Assembly (NCBI GenBank): GCA_039707465.1
Contig: CM077644.1
Coordinates: 81,590,875-81,654,874 of the forward strand
Direction of reading: 5' to 3'
DNA: 64,000 nucleotides
Origin: Rhabdophis nuchalis
Taxonomy: Eukaryota > Chordata > Lepidosauria > Squamata > Natricidae
Below the pieces are notes generated by a model. That model had not been told where the DNA came from and did not search any database. It saw nothing but the letters and a program-made list of their open reading frames with translations. A program made the translations under genes and the position numbers. Positions 45,201 through 47,205 of the stretch are shown here, in pieces. Within the stretch, counting starts at the first letter, position 1. Each line of letters starts with the position of its first letter.

Positions 45201-46697
45201 TTTGCTGGACAGACATGAATTCCTAGTATATTTATCCCAAATGAAGATGCTGAAAGACATTTTTGTGTACATGTAGTCCTCAACCTATGCACACAATTGA
45301 GCCAAAAAGTTCTGTTGCTAAGTGAATTTGTTAAGTGAATTTTGCTCCATTTTACAACCTTTGTTGCCACAGTTGTTAAATGAATCACTGCAGTTGTTAA
45401 GTTAGTGACAAGTGAATCTGGCTTCCCCATTAACTGCTTACCAGAAGGTTGCGAAAGGTGATCACATGACCCTGGGACACTGCAAATGTCATAAATGTGA
45501 ATCAGCTGCTAAGCCTCATGAATTTTGATCACATGATCATGGGGATGCTGCAACAGTTATAAGAGTGAAAAATGGTCAAAATTCACTTTTTTCAGAGCCA
45601 TTGTAATTTTAAATGCTCAGTATGCCAGACCTGGAGGCCGTCTTTTAACTTTGGGACTTCAGGTCTGCCACATTTTCTTCTGTGGGAAAATGGGAGGGGG
45701 GAATTATACAGAGTGTGGGTGATATATAGCCATAACAACATTCTTGCTCAGAAAGTCAAGGTCATCTGGCCCTGAAGCTGCGATGAGGTGACTGGGAGCA
45801 TCTCCTGTTTTGGATGGGGCTTGATTGGATCATGTGATGGACATGTGGGTACTGGGCAGTGACTTGAACTTTCTTTTGGGTGGGAAAAACCTGGAAACTT
45901 TCAGTTTTGGGTCTTCCCAGATGTGCCAATATGACATCTCTAATAAAATGGAACTTTGAGGAAACTCAAGCCTCTTTCATTAGGGGTGTCACTTGAAACC
46001 CTGACACACAAAATGAATTGTTGTGAATTGAGGGCTACTTGTAAAACCTTTTAAGAAATAATCTATTGTGTTATTTGATTAGATTCCGTTAATATCATTA
46101 AATTAATTCTTATTTCTGACCTTAGATAATTTCTCCCACCATGACTGAAATTTGGTGGTAACTACAAATAATAGCAGAATGATTTTCTGATGCAAAATCA
46201 AATCAAATTCACTAAATCACCGAGAAGCTTAATGAACCTTTTTTACATACATATGTATACAGTATATTCCTTTTCACATTTCTATTTCCTAATGATGCAA
46301 TAATTTCTAACATTTTCCTTTTATAATTGCAGTTGTATACAATTACAGTAATTTACAACATAATCAAACCATAGCAATTTTACCTGTATTGTTTCATCCT
46401 GACTTTTTAAAAACAAAATAAATATACCCATCATTTTGGTATCTCTTCTGTAATTACCATTGATAACTAATGTAAATAGACATTCCATAATTTGTTTCAA
46501 ATAAATATTTTAAATGAAAATAGCTTTCTTTAACCTGCATGTCTACTTAATGAAAAAAGCATTTATTCAAATAGCATGTGAAGAACTACTTTCTAGTGAA
46601 CTTTATCCATGAATATTACTTACCCACAATTCCTAATGCAATGTAACCCAGGATGACAACAACGAAGATCCCACAACACAATACATCTGTGCAATGC
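1582..46697 (-). CDS. SLC44A5: SLC44A5 (choline transporter-like protein 5), 20 coding exons, 5' end missing
   Basis: Multi-pass membrane protein of the SLC44/CTL family. Family members are choline or organic-cation transporters; the substrate of CTL5 is poorly established. Coding sequence: join of 46697-46624, 36675-36591, 32846-32762, 31908-31789, 29670-29610, 27524-27401, 26140-26057, 25745-25633, 23766-23635, 18973-18874, 13917-13825, 11305-11218, 9846-9584, 8167-8073, 7270-7167, 6922-6849, 5874-5804, 3887-3799, 2989-2905 and 1694-1582. This totals 2053 nt, with phases matching at all 19 junctions and no internal stop. The translation shows a first membrane helix after HCTDVLCC, a large Cys-rich extracellular loop with N-glycosylation sequons, about nine further helices, and the family motifs [27 protein letters not shown] and [20 protein letters not shown] and AVTAVFLATSG fit SLC44A5 better than SLC44A2 or SLC44A4. 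About 35 N-terminal residues are absent and probably encoded upstream of the window. Confidence 0.88.
1695..2904 (-). other. Last SLC44A5 intron
   Basis: No interspersed repeat recognised. The only notable item is the G-run cluster at 2043-2068. Short minus-strand ORFs at 2093-2296 and 2326-2589 are not coding by any sign I can see. Confidence 0.6.
2043..2068 (+). other. G-quadruplex-type motif (five GGGG runs)
   Basis: Five runs of GGGG separated by T, TT, TT and T, the tightest possible G4 pattern. On the gene's sense strand it is C-rich, so a quadruplex would form in the template DNA strand rather than in the pre-mRNA. Confidence 0.75.
2905..2989 (-). CDS. SLC44A5: SLC44A5 exon, last membrane helix
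   Basis: Encodes [18 protein letters not shown], then [10 protein letters not shown] plus one base of the next codon. [19 protein letters not shown] is strongly conserved. GTAAGT donor at 2904-2899; AG acceptor at 2990-2991. Confidence 0.89.
2990..3798 (-). other. SLC44A5 intron without recognised repeats
   Basis: About 0.8 kb of unique-looking sequence; nothing recognised beyond the splice sites. Confidence 0.5.
3799..3887 (-). CDS. SLC44A5: SLC44A5 exon, helix 8 end and LNYYWVP motif
   Basis: Encodes (G)[17 protein letters not shown], then [19 protein letters not shown] is a family signature at the start of the last helix pair. GTAAGT donor at 3798-3793; AG acceptor at 3888-3889. Confidence 0.89.
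3972..4345 (-). mobile_element. Non-autonomous Helitron, family 1 copy A
   Basis: Read on the minus strand, the element ends with a stem-loop (ACCCAG, short loop, CTGGGT) followed a few bases later by CTAG and a host T, the classic Helitron 3' terminus. It is colinear with the copy ending at 17455, sharing for example TCAACCAAACTTGGTACACA and TAAGATACAGCCTGTTG. A GT dinucleotide run marks the upper edge; the 5' TC end is not resolved. Confidence 0.7.
4337..4359 (+). repeat. (GT)n microsatellite
   Basis: About ten GT units at the edge of the Helitron copy; its paralog near 17076 also begins with an AC/GT run. Confidence 0.9.
4457..4676 (+). mobile_element. Sauria-type tRNA-derived SINE
   Basis: Has the tRNA-like head (GGTGGTGTGGTGATTAGAAT), then the conserved body CTGACTTTGTAAACTGCTTA, and ends in TAATTGCTATT. 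The same body and tail recur at 11616, 30703 and 54829. Mobilised by RTE/BovB-type LINEs according to family knowledge. Confidence 0.75.
5280..5605 (+). mobile_element. Abundant MITE (AGGTAGTCCTCGACTTACGACC family)
   Basis: Begins GGTGGTCCCTGAGTCATGAC and ends in the CACTTTTTTCAGTGCCATTG block. At least six related copies lie in this window. The superfamily, possibly Tc1/mariner-like, is not established here. Confidence 0.6.
5804..5874 (-). CDS. SLC44A5: SLC44A5 exon, membrane helix 8
   Basis: Encodes [20 protein letters not shown] and GAV(G). VTDF...LGKLL is the conserved start of a membrane helix. GTGAGT donor at 5803-5798; AG acceptor at 5875-5876. Confidence 0.88.
5875..6848 (-). other. 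SLC44A5 intron with pyrimidine microsatellite
   Basis: Apart from the TC tract at 6239-6308 nothing is recognised; the ORFs crossing the tract are low-complexity shadows. Confidence 0.55.
6239..6308 (+). repeat. (TC)n/(TCCC)n pyrimidine microsatellite
   Basis: A TC run passing into CCCT units and more TC, about 70 nt of pure pyrimidine apart from the edges. Confidence 0.92.
6849..6922 (-). CDS. SLC44A5: SLC44A5 exon ([12 protein letters not shown])
   Basis: Encodes [16 protein letters not shown] then FLLMRNVV(R), directly continuing NRNAYIM. GTAAGA donor at 6848-6843; AG acceptor at 6923-6924. Confidence 0.89.
7167..7270 (-). CDS. SLC44A5: SLC44A5 exon, CCFWCLEKF cytoplasmic motif
   Basis: Encodes (G)[19 protein letters not shown], then [15 protein letters not shown]. 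The Cys-rich KCCFWCLEK and NRNAYIM motifs are family signatures. GTAGGT donor at 7166-7161; AG acceptor at 7271-7272. Confidence 0.9.
7539..7959 (+). mobile_element. hAT-like MITE, GTGGGATT terminal inverted repeats
   Basis: Ends CAGGAGTGGGATTGAA and (reverse) CAGGGGTGGGATTCAA are inverted repeats. The flanks share TTTAGAC (7530-7536 and 7960-7966), a slightly altered target duplication. It belongs with the copies at 15684, 30210, 37596 and 60493. Confidence 0.7.
8073..8167 (-). CDS. SLC44A5: SLC44A5 exon, membrane helix 7
   Basis: Encodes [20 protein letters not shown] and [11 protein letters not shown](G), conserved in CTL2/4/5. GTGAGT donor at 8072-8067; AG acceptor at 8168-8169. Confidence 0.9.
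8301..8382 (+). repeat. (TAGA)n-(GATG)n compound microsatellite
   Basis: About seven TAGA units pass directly into about thirteen GATG units. Confidence 0.93.
8474..9503 (+). mobile_element. TA-flanked MITE with CCCTATTTCCC termini, interrupted by L2
   Basis: Starts CCCTATTTCCCTGAAAATAA after TA and ends with the inverted match GTTTTCAGGGAAACATAG before TA. About 126 bp of its left arm is repeated directly at 9255-9380. A 5'-truncated L2 copy lies inside. The related, uninterrupted copy at 17692-18134 gives the empty site. Probably a Tc1/mariner-type MITE, judged only from the TA flanks. Confidence 0.65.
8745..9191 (-). mobile_element. 5'-truncated L2-like LINE 3' end
   Basis: The minus-strand translation contains [18 protein letters not shown], closely matching the C-terminus of the large L2 ORF at 40234-43344. 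The 3' tail is the (TTTA)n run at about 8757-8782. Only the last 80 or so codons remain. Confidence 0.8.
9584..9846 (-). CDS. SLC44A5: SLC44A5 exon, membrane helix 6 region (largest exon)
   Basis: 263 nt encoding [20 protein letters not shown], the YGGESLYH motif, a helix around [20 protein letters not shown], then [19 protein letters not shown] and FSSFGRAI(R). N-T-T and N-V-T sequons are present. The stretch from ALGQ to YYWA is among the most conserved parts of SLC44 proteins. GTAAGT donor at 9583-9578; AG acceptor at 9847-9848. Confidence 0.9.
10359..10849 (+). mobile_element. TA-flanked MITE with CCGTATTTTTC termini
   Basis: TA, then CCGTATTTTTCGCAGTATAA; the other end is TTATACTCTGAAAAATACGG then TA. 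Terminal inverted repeats of over 20 nt with a TA duplication fit a Tc1/mariner-type MITE. Internal ORFs are chance. Confidence 0.72.
11218..11305 (-). CDS. SLC44A5: SLC44A5 exon, second extracellular loop
   Basis: Encodes [19 protein letters not shown], then [13 protein letters not shown] and N-L-T sequons with two cysteines fit the second extracellular loop. GTAAGC donor at 11217-11212; AG acceptor at 11306-11307. Confidence 0.87.
11616..11844 (+). mobile_element. Sauria-type SINE
   Basis: tRNA-like head GCAATGGTGCAGTGGTTAGA and B-box-like GCAGTTCAAATTC, then the conserved body GACTCTGTAAACTGCTTAGA, ending near TAAGTTCTACTGCT. Confidence 0.8.
12783..13184 (-). mobile_element. MITE (TAGTCCTCGACTTACGACC family) split by a fold-back MITE
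   Basis: Family blocks lie on both sides of a 140-bp insertion at 12833-12972: GTGATCAAAATTCAGATGCT to the left, TGATTCACTTAACAACTGTG and ATCGAGGACTATCTGTA to the right. Confidence 0.65.
12833..12972. mobile_element. hAT-type fold-back MITE with perfect 8-bp target duplication
   Basis: Starts CAGGGGTCTCCAACCTTTGC and ends with the exact inverted sequence. The whole 140 bp is close to one perfect palindrome centred on CAAAGCTTTG. It is flanked by TCCTAAGG at 12825-12832 and 12973-12980. Confidence 0.88.
13253..13610 (-). mobile_element. MITE (TAGTCCTCGACTTACGACC family)
   Basis: Contains CACATGATCAAAATCAGGCA, repeated ACAACTNNGTGATTCACTTAAC blocks and an ATTGAGGATTACTGTAG end. Older and more diverged than the copy at 57913. 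Confidence 0.6.
13825..13917 (-). CDS. SLC44A5: SLC44A5 exon, membrane helix 5, weak splice donor
   Basis: Encodes [20 protein letters not shown] and [10 protein letters not shown], then two bases of Val. The in-frame donor is GTATCC at 13824-13819. A better GTAAGT lies 19 nt downstream but would shift the frame against the next exon (TTC CTG GCT ACC, FLAT). The first donor is chosen because it rebuilds AVTAVFLATSG. AG acceptor at 13918-13919. Confidence 0.84.
13918..15000 (-). other. Intron segment, nothing recognised
   Basis: AT-rich; a short (AAAT)n run follows the acceptor of exon 13825-13917. The plus-strand ORFs at 14166-14411 and 14508-14711 have no recognisable motif. Confidence 0.45.
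15009..15660 (-). mobile_element. Degenerate LINE-like remnant
   Basis: Remembered squamate and bird repeats share this pattern (remnants such as ACCTTGAATTGAACC and GTGCCACTGCATTATGTACC, antisense to a LINE 3' region). No reading frame survives. Family assignment to the CR1/L2/L3 group is an inference. Confidence 0.35.
15684..15838 (+). mobile_element. hAT-like MITE with 7/8 target duplication
   Basis: Ends CAGAGGTGGTATTATGCC and (reverse) CAGTAATGGCATCC are degenerate inverted repeats of the GTGGGATTC family. Flanks CCACCCGT (15676-15683) and CCATCCGT (15839-15846). Confidence 0.6.
15847..17075 (-). other. Intron segment, nothing recognised
   Basis: Very AT-rich unique-looking sequence; the minus-strand ORF at 16477-16740 shows no family motif. 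Confidence 0.45.
17076..17455 (+). mobile_element. Non-autonomous Helitron, family 1 copy B
   Basis: Colinear with the minus-strand copy at 3972-4345. It ends in a decayed hairpin (ACCCAGG...CCGGTTT) followed by GCTAG and T. The 5' end is not resolved; the shared part begins at an AC-repeat. Confidence 0.68.
17692..18134 (+). mobile_element. TA-flanked MITE, left end missing; empty-site paralog
   Basis: Matches the element at 8474-9503 from CTCTGCATA onward and ends CATGG before TA. It lacks the L2 insertion, so GAGCTGACTTGGGAAATGGA at about 17826 shows the pre-insertion sequence. Confidence 0.65.
18135..18873 (-). other. Intron segment, nothing recognised
   Basis: Unique-looking AT-rich sequence just upstream of the donor of exon 18874-18973. 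Confidence 0.45.
18874..18973 (-). CDS. SLC44A5: SLC44A5 exon, membrane helix 4
   Basis: Encodes (M)[18 protein letters not shown], then [14 protein letters not shown](R). [16 protein letters not shown] is a family hallmark at the cytoplasmic end of the helix. GTGAGT donor at 18873-18868; AG acceptor at 18974-18975. Confidence 0.88.
19783..20127 (+). mobile_element. CR1-type LINE 3' end, copy 1
   Basis: Translation [40 protein letters not shown] and [14 protein letters not shown] matches the typical C-terminus of CR1 ORF2. The frame ends in GGTTGGACTAGATGACCTCC, the CR1 3' UTR signature. Confidence 0.82.
20128..20405 (+). mobile_element. CR1-type LINE 3' end, copy 2 (tandem, shorter)
   Basis: Repeats the CR1 tail directly after copy 1, starting within the [17 protein letters not shown] codons and running to the 3' UTR and CTATTGTATTATTGTATTAC. 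Confidence 0.8.
20446..21152 (+). mobile_element. CR1-type LINE 3' end, copy 3, split by a MITE
   Basis: CR1 codons ([20 protein letters not shown] and on) run to 20733. They resume at 21065 with AGGGCTTCCTGCCTAGGCAG and the 3' UTR. The 331 bp between is a separate element. Confidence 0.8.
20734..21064. mobile_element. hAT-type MITE inside CR1
   Basis: GAGTGATGGCTAACC at the left and an inverted GGCTCACTATCATG at the right, with flanks GGTTTAGG (20726-20733) and GGTATAGG (21065-21072), seven of eight identical. The interrupted CR1 frame confirms the boundaries. Confidence 0.7.
21152..21408 (+). repeat. GGTA minisatellite in Helitron
   Basis: A perfect (GGTA)n block at about 21192-21243, then longer units of form AGAGGGAGAAATACAG followed by several GGTA. 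The same composite array occurs at 58900-59230. ORFs of repeating Leu-Pro-Thr-Tyr are translation artefacts. Confidence 0.88.
22440..23190 (+). pseudogene. Ancient L2/CR1-like LINE remnant
   Basis: The broken plus-strand translation gives phrases resembling the L2 C-terminus, for example YELASN...YVI.SDVDLY against [13 protein letters not shown]. Many stops. Assignment is by pattern only. Confidence 0.35.
23635..23766 (-). CDS. SLC44A5: SLC44A5 exon, loop between membrane helices
   Basis: Encodes (G)[19 protein letters not shown], then [19 protein letters not shown] and TWLAF. LTIYDIG resembles SLC44A5 while [17 protein letters not shown] is shared with SLC44A2, so this exon alone does not separate the paralogs. 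GTAAGT donor at 23634-23629; AG acceptor at 23767-23768. Confidence 0.88.
23767..25352 (-). other. Intron segment, nothing recognised
   Basis: No repeat or reading frame recognised; a short AAATAAATAAAT run occurs near 24352. Confidence 0.45.
25353..25496. mobile_element. hAT-type MITE with perfect 8-bp target duplication
   Basis: Starts CAGGGATGTCAAACATGC and ends inverted (GGGTTTGACACCCCTG). Flanked by ATCTAGAG at 25345-25352 and 25497-25504, which fits the hAT target consensus nTCTAGAn. Confidence 0.85.
25633..25745 (-). CDS. SLC44A5: SLC44A5 exon, membrane helices 2-3
   Basis: Encodes [19 protein letters not shown] and [18 protein letters not shown](G): two hydrophobic helices around the conserved LLRFIAG turn. 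GTAAGT donor at 25632-25627. AG acceptor at 25746-25747; a second AG two bases further into the exon breaks the frame and was not chosen. Confidence 0.88.
25746..26056 (-). other. Short SLC44A5 intron
   Basis: 311 bp; nothing apart from splice sites. Confidence 0.5.
26057..26140 (-). CDS. SLC44A5: SLC44A5 exon leading into second membrane helix
   Basis: Encodes (N)[18 protein letters not shown] then YASSWYWIL(I). The FEDYA.SWYWI segment precedes the second transmembrane helix in CTL2/4/5. GTAAGT donor at 26056-26051; AG acceptor at 26141-26142. Confidence 0.87.
26649..26784. mobile_element. hAT-type fold-back MITE
   Basis: CAGTGTTTTTCAACCTCGGC to the inverted GGTTGGGAAACACTG; near-palindromic 136 bp centred on CAGCATTCGCTG. 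Flanks GACTAAGA and GACTAATA share six of eight bases. Confidence 0.82.
27401..27524 (-). CDS. SLC44A5: SLC44A5 exon, extracellular loop with N-glycosylation sites
   Basis: Encodes (F)[19 protein letters not shown], then [24 protein letters not shown] and N-V-T sequons lie in the loop; [11 protein letters not shown] matches the family. Donor GTATGG at 27400-27395 is non-optimal but canonical GT; AG acceptor at 27525-27526. A plus-strand ORF across this exon is a shadow. Confidence 0.86.
27781..28125. repeat. Degenerate tandem repeat, period about 143-152 bp
   Basis: CCCTCCTAAGCATAC-type anchors at 27804, 27947 and 28099. Units also share GTCCATTTTG, AATTCATG and CAATGGGATTTTCC. Two full units and a partial third. 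No known family recognised. Confidence 0.65.
28269..28368. mobile_element. Short hAT-type fold-back MITE with perfect 8-bp duplication
   Basis: CAGGGATGTCCAAACTTGGG to its inverted copy, 100 bp, flanked by ATTTAAAA at 28261-28268 and 28369-28376. One arm is shortened relative to 26649-26784. Confidence 0.87.
28377..29609 (-). other. Intron segment, nothing recognised
   Basis: Contains a poly-C run near 28795-28807 and alternating TGTG/GTAT near 29045-29090, otherwise nothing. Confidence 0.45.
29610..29670 (-). CDS. SLC44A5: SLC44A5 exon, extracellular loop
   Basis: Encodes [20 protein letters not shown] plus one base of a Phe codon; the family equivalent is the D-D-C-P...PSKP segment. GTAAGT donor at 29609-29604; AG acceptor at 29671-29672. 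Confidence 0.85.
30210..30363 (+). mobile_element. hAT-like MITE (GTGGGTT termini)
   Basis: CAGGGGTGGGTTGTCAAT and the inverted GAGCTACCCACTTCTG; flanks TATAAGAT and TAAAAGAT, seven of eight identical. Confidence 0.65.
30703..30936 (+). mobile_element. Sauria-type SINE, well preserved
   Basis: A-box-like AGGTGGTGCAGTGGTGAGAC, B-box-like GGCAGTTCAAATCTC, the CTCAAGGTTGACTCAGCCTT body and a TATTGCTATTGCT tail. Confidence 0.85.
31364..31580 (+). mobile_element. Old tRNA-derived SINE remnant
   Basis: A tRNA-like start (GGTGTTTTAGAGTGGTTAAA) and CCTTACAGGGTTGCTTTTGT correspond to the SINE at 35606-35766, with much divergence. Confidence 0.45.
31789..31908 (-). CDS. SLC44A5: SLC44A5 exon, extracellular loop
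   Basis: Forty in-phase codons: [32 protein letters not shown] and PGFTKPRK. The CVSKCP and YKQFC cysteines belong to the conserved loop. GTGAGT donor at 31788-31783; AG acceptor at 31909-31910. Confidence 0.87.
32203..32560 (-). mobile_element. CR1-type LINE 3' end with (TATTG)n tail
   Basis: On the minus strand the frame reads [40 protein letters not shown] and [20 protein letters not shown], the CR1 C-terminus. It passes into the 3' UTR and a (TATTG)n microsatellite at 32206-32260. No longer reading frame remains upstream. Confidence 0.84.
32762..32846 (-). CDS. SLC44A5: SLC44A5 exon, extracellular loop (NKTILFYFN)
   Basis: Encodes [18 protein letters not shown] and [10 protein letters not shown] after completing a Glu codon with the previous exon. 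It carries an N-K-T sequon and loop cysteines. GTATGT donor at 32761-32756; AG acceptor at 32847-32848. [11 protein letters not shown] was one of the best matches to remembered SLC44A5. Confidence 0.87.
33635..33925 (-). mobile_element. Diverged CR1-type LINE 3' end
   Basis: Antisense CR1 tail (ACAACTTCTGGAGGGAAGTT, TGTTCTGCTGATTAATTGTT), with indels that break the frame; older than the copies at 20446 and 43600. Confidence 0.7.
34287..34629. mobile_element. hAT-type MITE, GC-rich interior, perfect 8-bp duplication
   Basis: CAGGGGTCCCCAACCTTTTT to the inverted GGTTGGGGACCCCTG, flanked by CTTTAAAG at 34279-34286 and 34630-34637. The GC-rich inside produces several spurious Pro/Arg-rich ORFs on both strands. 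Confidence 0.88.
35606..35766 (+). mobile_element. SINE 3' portion (GGGTGACTTTGGGCCAG type)
   Basis: Conserved body GGGCCAGCCACTCTTTCTCA and CCTCACAGGGTTGTTGTGGG, ending in an A-rich AATACAAATACATAAAATAA tail. Common in squamates; the tRNA head is lost. Confidence 0.6.
35767..36590 (-). other. Intron segment, nothing recognised
   Basis: No repeat recognised; runs up to the donor of exon 36591-36675. Confidence 0.45.
36591..36675 (-). CDS. SLC44A5: SLC44A5 exon, start of extracellular loop
   Basis: Encodes (A)[17 protein letters not shown] then [10 protein letters not shown](E). The GDPR...YPTDS...FCGQK pattern is the conserved start of the first extracellular loop of CTL2/4/5. GTAAGT donor at 36590-36585; AG acceptor at 36676-36677. 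Phase agrees with both neighbours. Confidence 0.88.
36676..37595 (-). other. Intron segment, nothing recognised
   Basis: Unique-looking sequence immediately upstream (in gene sense) of exon 36591-36675. Confidence 0.45.
37596..37901 (+). mobile_element. hAT-like MITE (GTGGGTTCC termini) with perfect 8-bp duplication
   Basis: CAGTGGTGGGTTCCAGGC and (reverse) CAGTTGTGGGTTCCGG; flanked by TAATATAG at 37588-37595 and 37902-37909. Its interior contains a C12-16 run and CATGCGCATGCAGCATGCAT, a self-complementary GC-rich tract. Confidence 0.88.
38322..38720 (+). mobile_element. MITE (TAGTCCTCGACTTACGACC family)
   Basis: Starts CTAGTCCTTATGAACACAAT and ends GGTTATAAGTCAAGGAACGC CTGTA in inverted orientation, with the usual TTTTTTCAGTGCCATTGTAA block. 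Confidence 0.65.
38721..40204 (-). other. Intron segment, nothing recognised
   Basis: Short CAA runs near 38782 and 38966; otherwise no repeat or gene recognised before the L2 element. Confidence 0.45.
40234..43344 (+). CDS. L2-like LINE ORF2: endonuclease-reverse transcriptase, uninterrupted
   Basis: Open for 1036 codons from a TTG; the first in-frame ATG is codon 103, so an ATG-started protein would have 934 residues. APE-type endonuclease spans about residues 102-312: FCNARSV near 105, AETWL, GDFN at 238-241, and a TDH near 305-307 in place of the usual SDH. The linker runs to about 590. Reverse transcriptase follows: [10 protein letters not shown] from about 593, [13 protein letters not shown] with Asp 666, [14 protein letters not shown], and the catalytic YADD at 755-758. 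The C-terminus [15 protein letters not shown]...FFRLAGLG is typical of L2. No stop or frameshift is seen, so the protein may be functional; expression cannot be judged. The L2 call over other CR1-superfamily clades is from remembered motifs. Confidence 0.82.
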   Translation: MLFILGGTREGGGFRQVETSQKGTGRASRRRREADGSTKRGETQVIPVEGFPIQRVVGRGRSEGRQVPSSRLEARSRWLQTVSCHNPRRLGGQGVQSQGLRLMFCNARSVVNKAPLINDLVSEGEPDLAGIAETWLGHEGGLPLVEMCPPGYRAFHQPRALGRGGGVAVIVKECLEPRETVVPQTTGCESLCVKWGLGRQLGLLVVYLAPRYVAAALPELLEVIATVAVETPRLLVMGDFNLPSVGESSGVAREFMASMTAMDLTQVIQGPTHEGGHTPDLIFVSGQWKSDLGIGDIVITPLSWTDHSLLRLDFPTATPLRGEVEPELPIWFRPRRLMDPDGFQAALGPLPVPLTRAPMEDLVAAWNTATKGALDRVAPLRPLLWRRATLAPWFTEELRVMKRHKRCLERRWRYTRSESDRTQVRAHLRTYIVALRVAKRHHCATLIASADNRPAALFRVTRTLLQQRVREAPLQGRAEEFVSYLQEKIAQIQNELAPIAGPVDCHEGDLVWEEFDSVTSEDMDRLRGRLRATTCLLDPCPSWLVLASWEVTRGWLQEVINASLSEGSLPASLKEAMVRPLLKKPSLDPALLTNYRPVSNLPFLAKVVESVVAQQFPRHLEEIDYLDPRQSGFRPGHTTETALVALVDDLWRARDGGCSSILVLLDLSAAFDTIDHGILLHRLGGLGVGGTVLRWFSSYLSGRSQFVLAGEQRSTPRPLTCGVPQGSVLSPLLFNTYMKPLGEIIRGFGVEYHLYADDTQLYISTPNHPNDAVAVMCQCLEAVRIWMGSNGLRLNPTKTEWLWFPAARFNQLTPSLAIGGEHLAPVDGARNLGVLLDTWLSMEDQVTAVARRAFYQVRLVRQLRPLLDRDALRTVTHALVTSRLDYCNSLYMGLPLRCTRRLQLVQNAAARAIMGTSRFAHVTPLLRELHWLPVVFRVRFKVLITIFKALHGSGPSYLRDRILPHTSSRPIRSHREGLLRVPSTRLCQRATPRGRAFSVAGPALWNDLPPDIRTTTDLRSFRLKLKTHFFRLAGLG
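43527..43556 (+). repeat. (ATT)n tail of L2-like LINE
   Basis: About ten ATT units directly after the 3' UTR, the simple repeat with which such LINEs end. Confidence 0.9.
43600..43942 (-). mobile_element. CR1-type LINE 3' end
   Basis: Minus strand [60 protein letters not shown] and DSHLSEM*, followed by the 3' UTR and CTATTGTATTG. Confidence 0.83.
43943..45265 (-). other. Intron segment, nothing recognised
   Basis: AT-rich; the minus-strand ORF at 44154-44384 is hydrophobic by composition but has no family motif. Confidence 0.45.
45268..46042 (+). mobile_element. MITE (TAGTCCTCGACTTACGACC family) with an insertion
   Basis: The MITE runs from CATGTAGTCCTCAACCTATG to ATTGTAATTTTAAATG near 45615. 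It resumes near 46009 with AAATGAATTGTTGTGAATTG and ends AGGGCTACTTGTA. About 390 bp between do not belong to it. Confidence 0.62.
45617..46008 (+). mobile_element. Unidentified insertion, possibly a solo LTR
   Basis: Contains AATAAAATGGAACTTTGAGG near 45950 and ends around CCTGACACA. A poly(A) signal close to a CA end is LTR-like, but no clear target duplication or matching TG start was found. Confidence 0.3.
46624..46697 (-). CDS. SLC44A5: SLC44A5 exon with first membrane helix (5'-most coding exon in window)
   Basis: Begins in the third base of a codon and encodes (R)[17 protein letters not shown] followed by YIALGIVG, the start of the first transmembrane helix. AG acceptor at 46698-46699; GTAAGT donor at 46623-46618. 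It ends after one base of the next codon (Ala with the following exon). The preceding exon should encode the short cytoplasmic N-terminus and was not found in the window. Confidence 0.88.
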
Positions 46698-47036
46698 CTG
46701 AAGAAAGAATATATCAAAATTACAATACATTTGTGGCCCAATGCAAGAATTTCTTTTGGCATAATATCAGACACATAGTACATCAGCTCAGCACCCATCC
46801 ACTATGTATTACTCTTCTTCCAAGTTTCATTTCAAAGCCACCTGTTTGTTTTCAGCCAATGGTTTTCATTCCAGAAATAATCAACCAAGTCACCAATGAA
46901 ATGTTTAGTATAAATTATTAAACTTCAATATACTTGGCTTTACAAAAGAGTTAATTCCAGCAAGGATTTGTTGACAGAAATCCACAAAAATCCACTAGCC
47001 AGCTAGTGGATCACAAAGGGGTTGTGGGGATAACGG
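46698..47036 (-). other. Start of the 5'-most SLC44A5 intron in window
   Basis: No repeat recognised upstream (gene sense) of exon 46624-46697. The intron continues past 64000. Confidence 0.5.
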
Positions 47037-47067
47037 AAGGAGGAGGAGGAGGAGGAGGAGGAGGAGG
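47037..47067 (+). repeat. (GGA)n microsatellite before direct repeat 1
   Basis: About ten GGA units immediately left of the first 138-bp direct repeat. Confidence 0.92.
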
Positions 47068-47205
47068 TTGTTGTAGTTCCAGCGGAACTACAAAAAACTG
47101 TGCTACTCAGAACATCATACATTTGAAGAAGATACTTAGTTGATACCTAGGATGCTGGCAGTAACCCGCATCAACCATCAGCACCAGTCAATAAAATTTG
47201 TGATG
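47068..47205 (+). repeat. 138-bp direct repeat, left copy
   Basis: Same length as the copy at 49697-49834 with three differences that I can count (about 98% identity). Contains the hairpin GTAGTTCC-AGC-GGAACTAC at 47073-47091 and AATAAA near its right end. Confidence 0.9.

Noticed and set aside
1582..46697. Assignment to SLC44A2 or SLC44A4
   Set aside because: FQTDFRVYL resembles SLC44A2, but [18 protein letters not shown], the FLATSG.PVYKV exon and FNTTN...CPGA fit SLC44A5 better. A tree with real sequences would be decisive.
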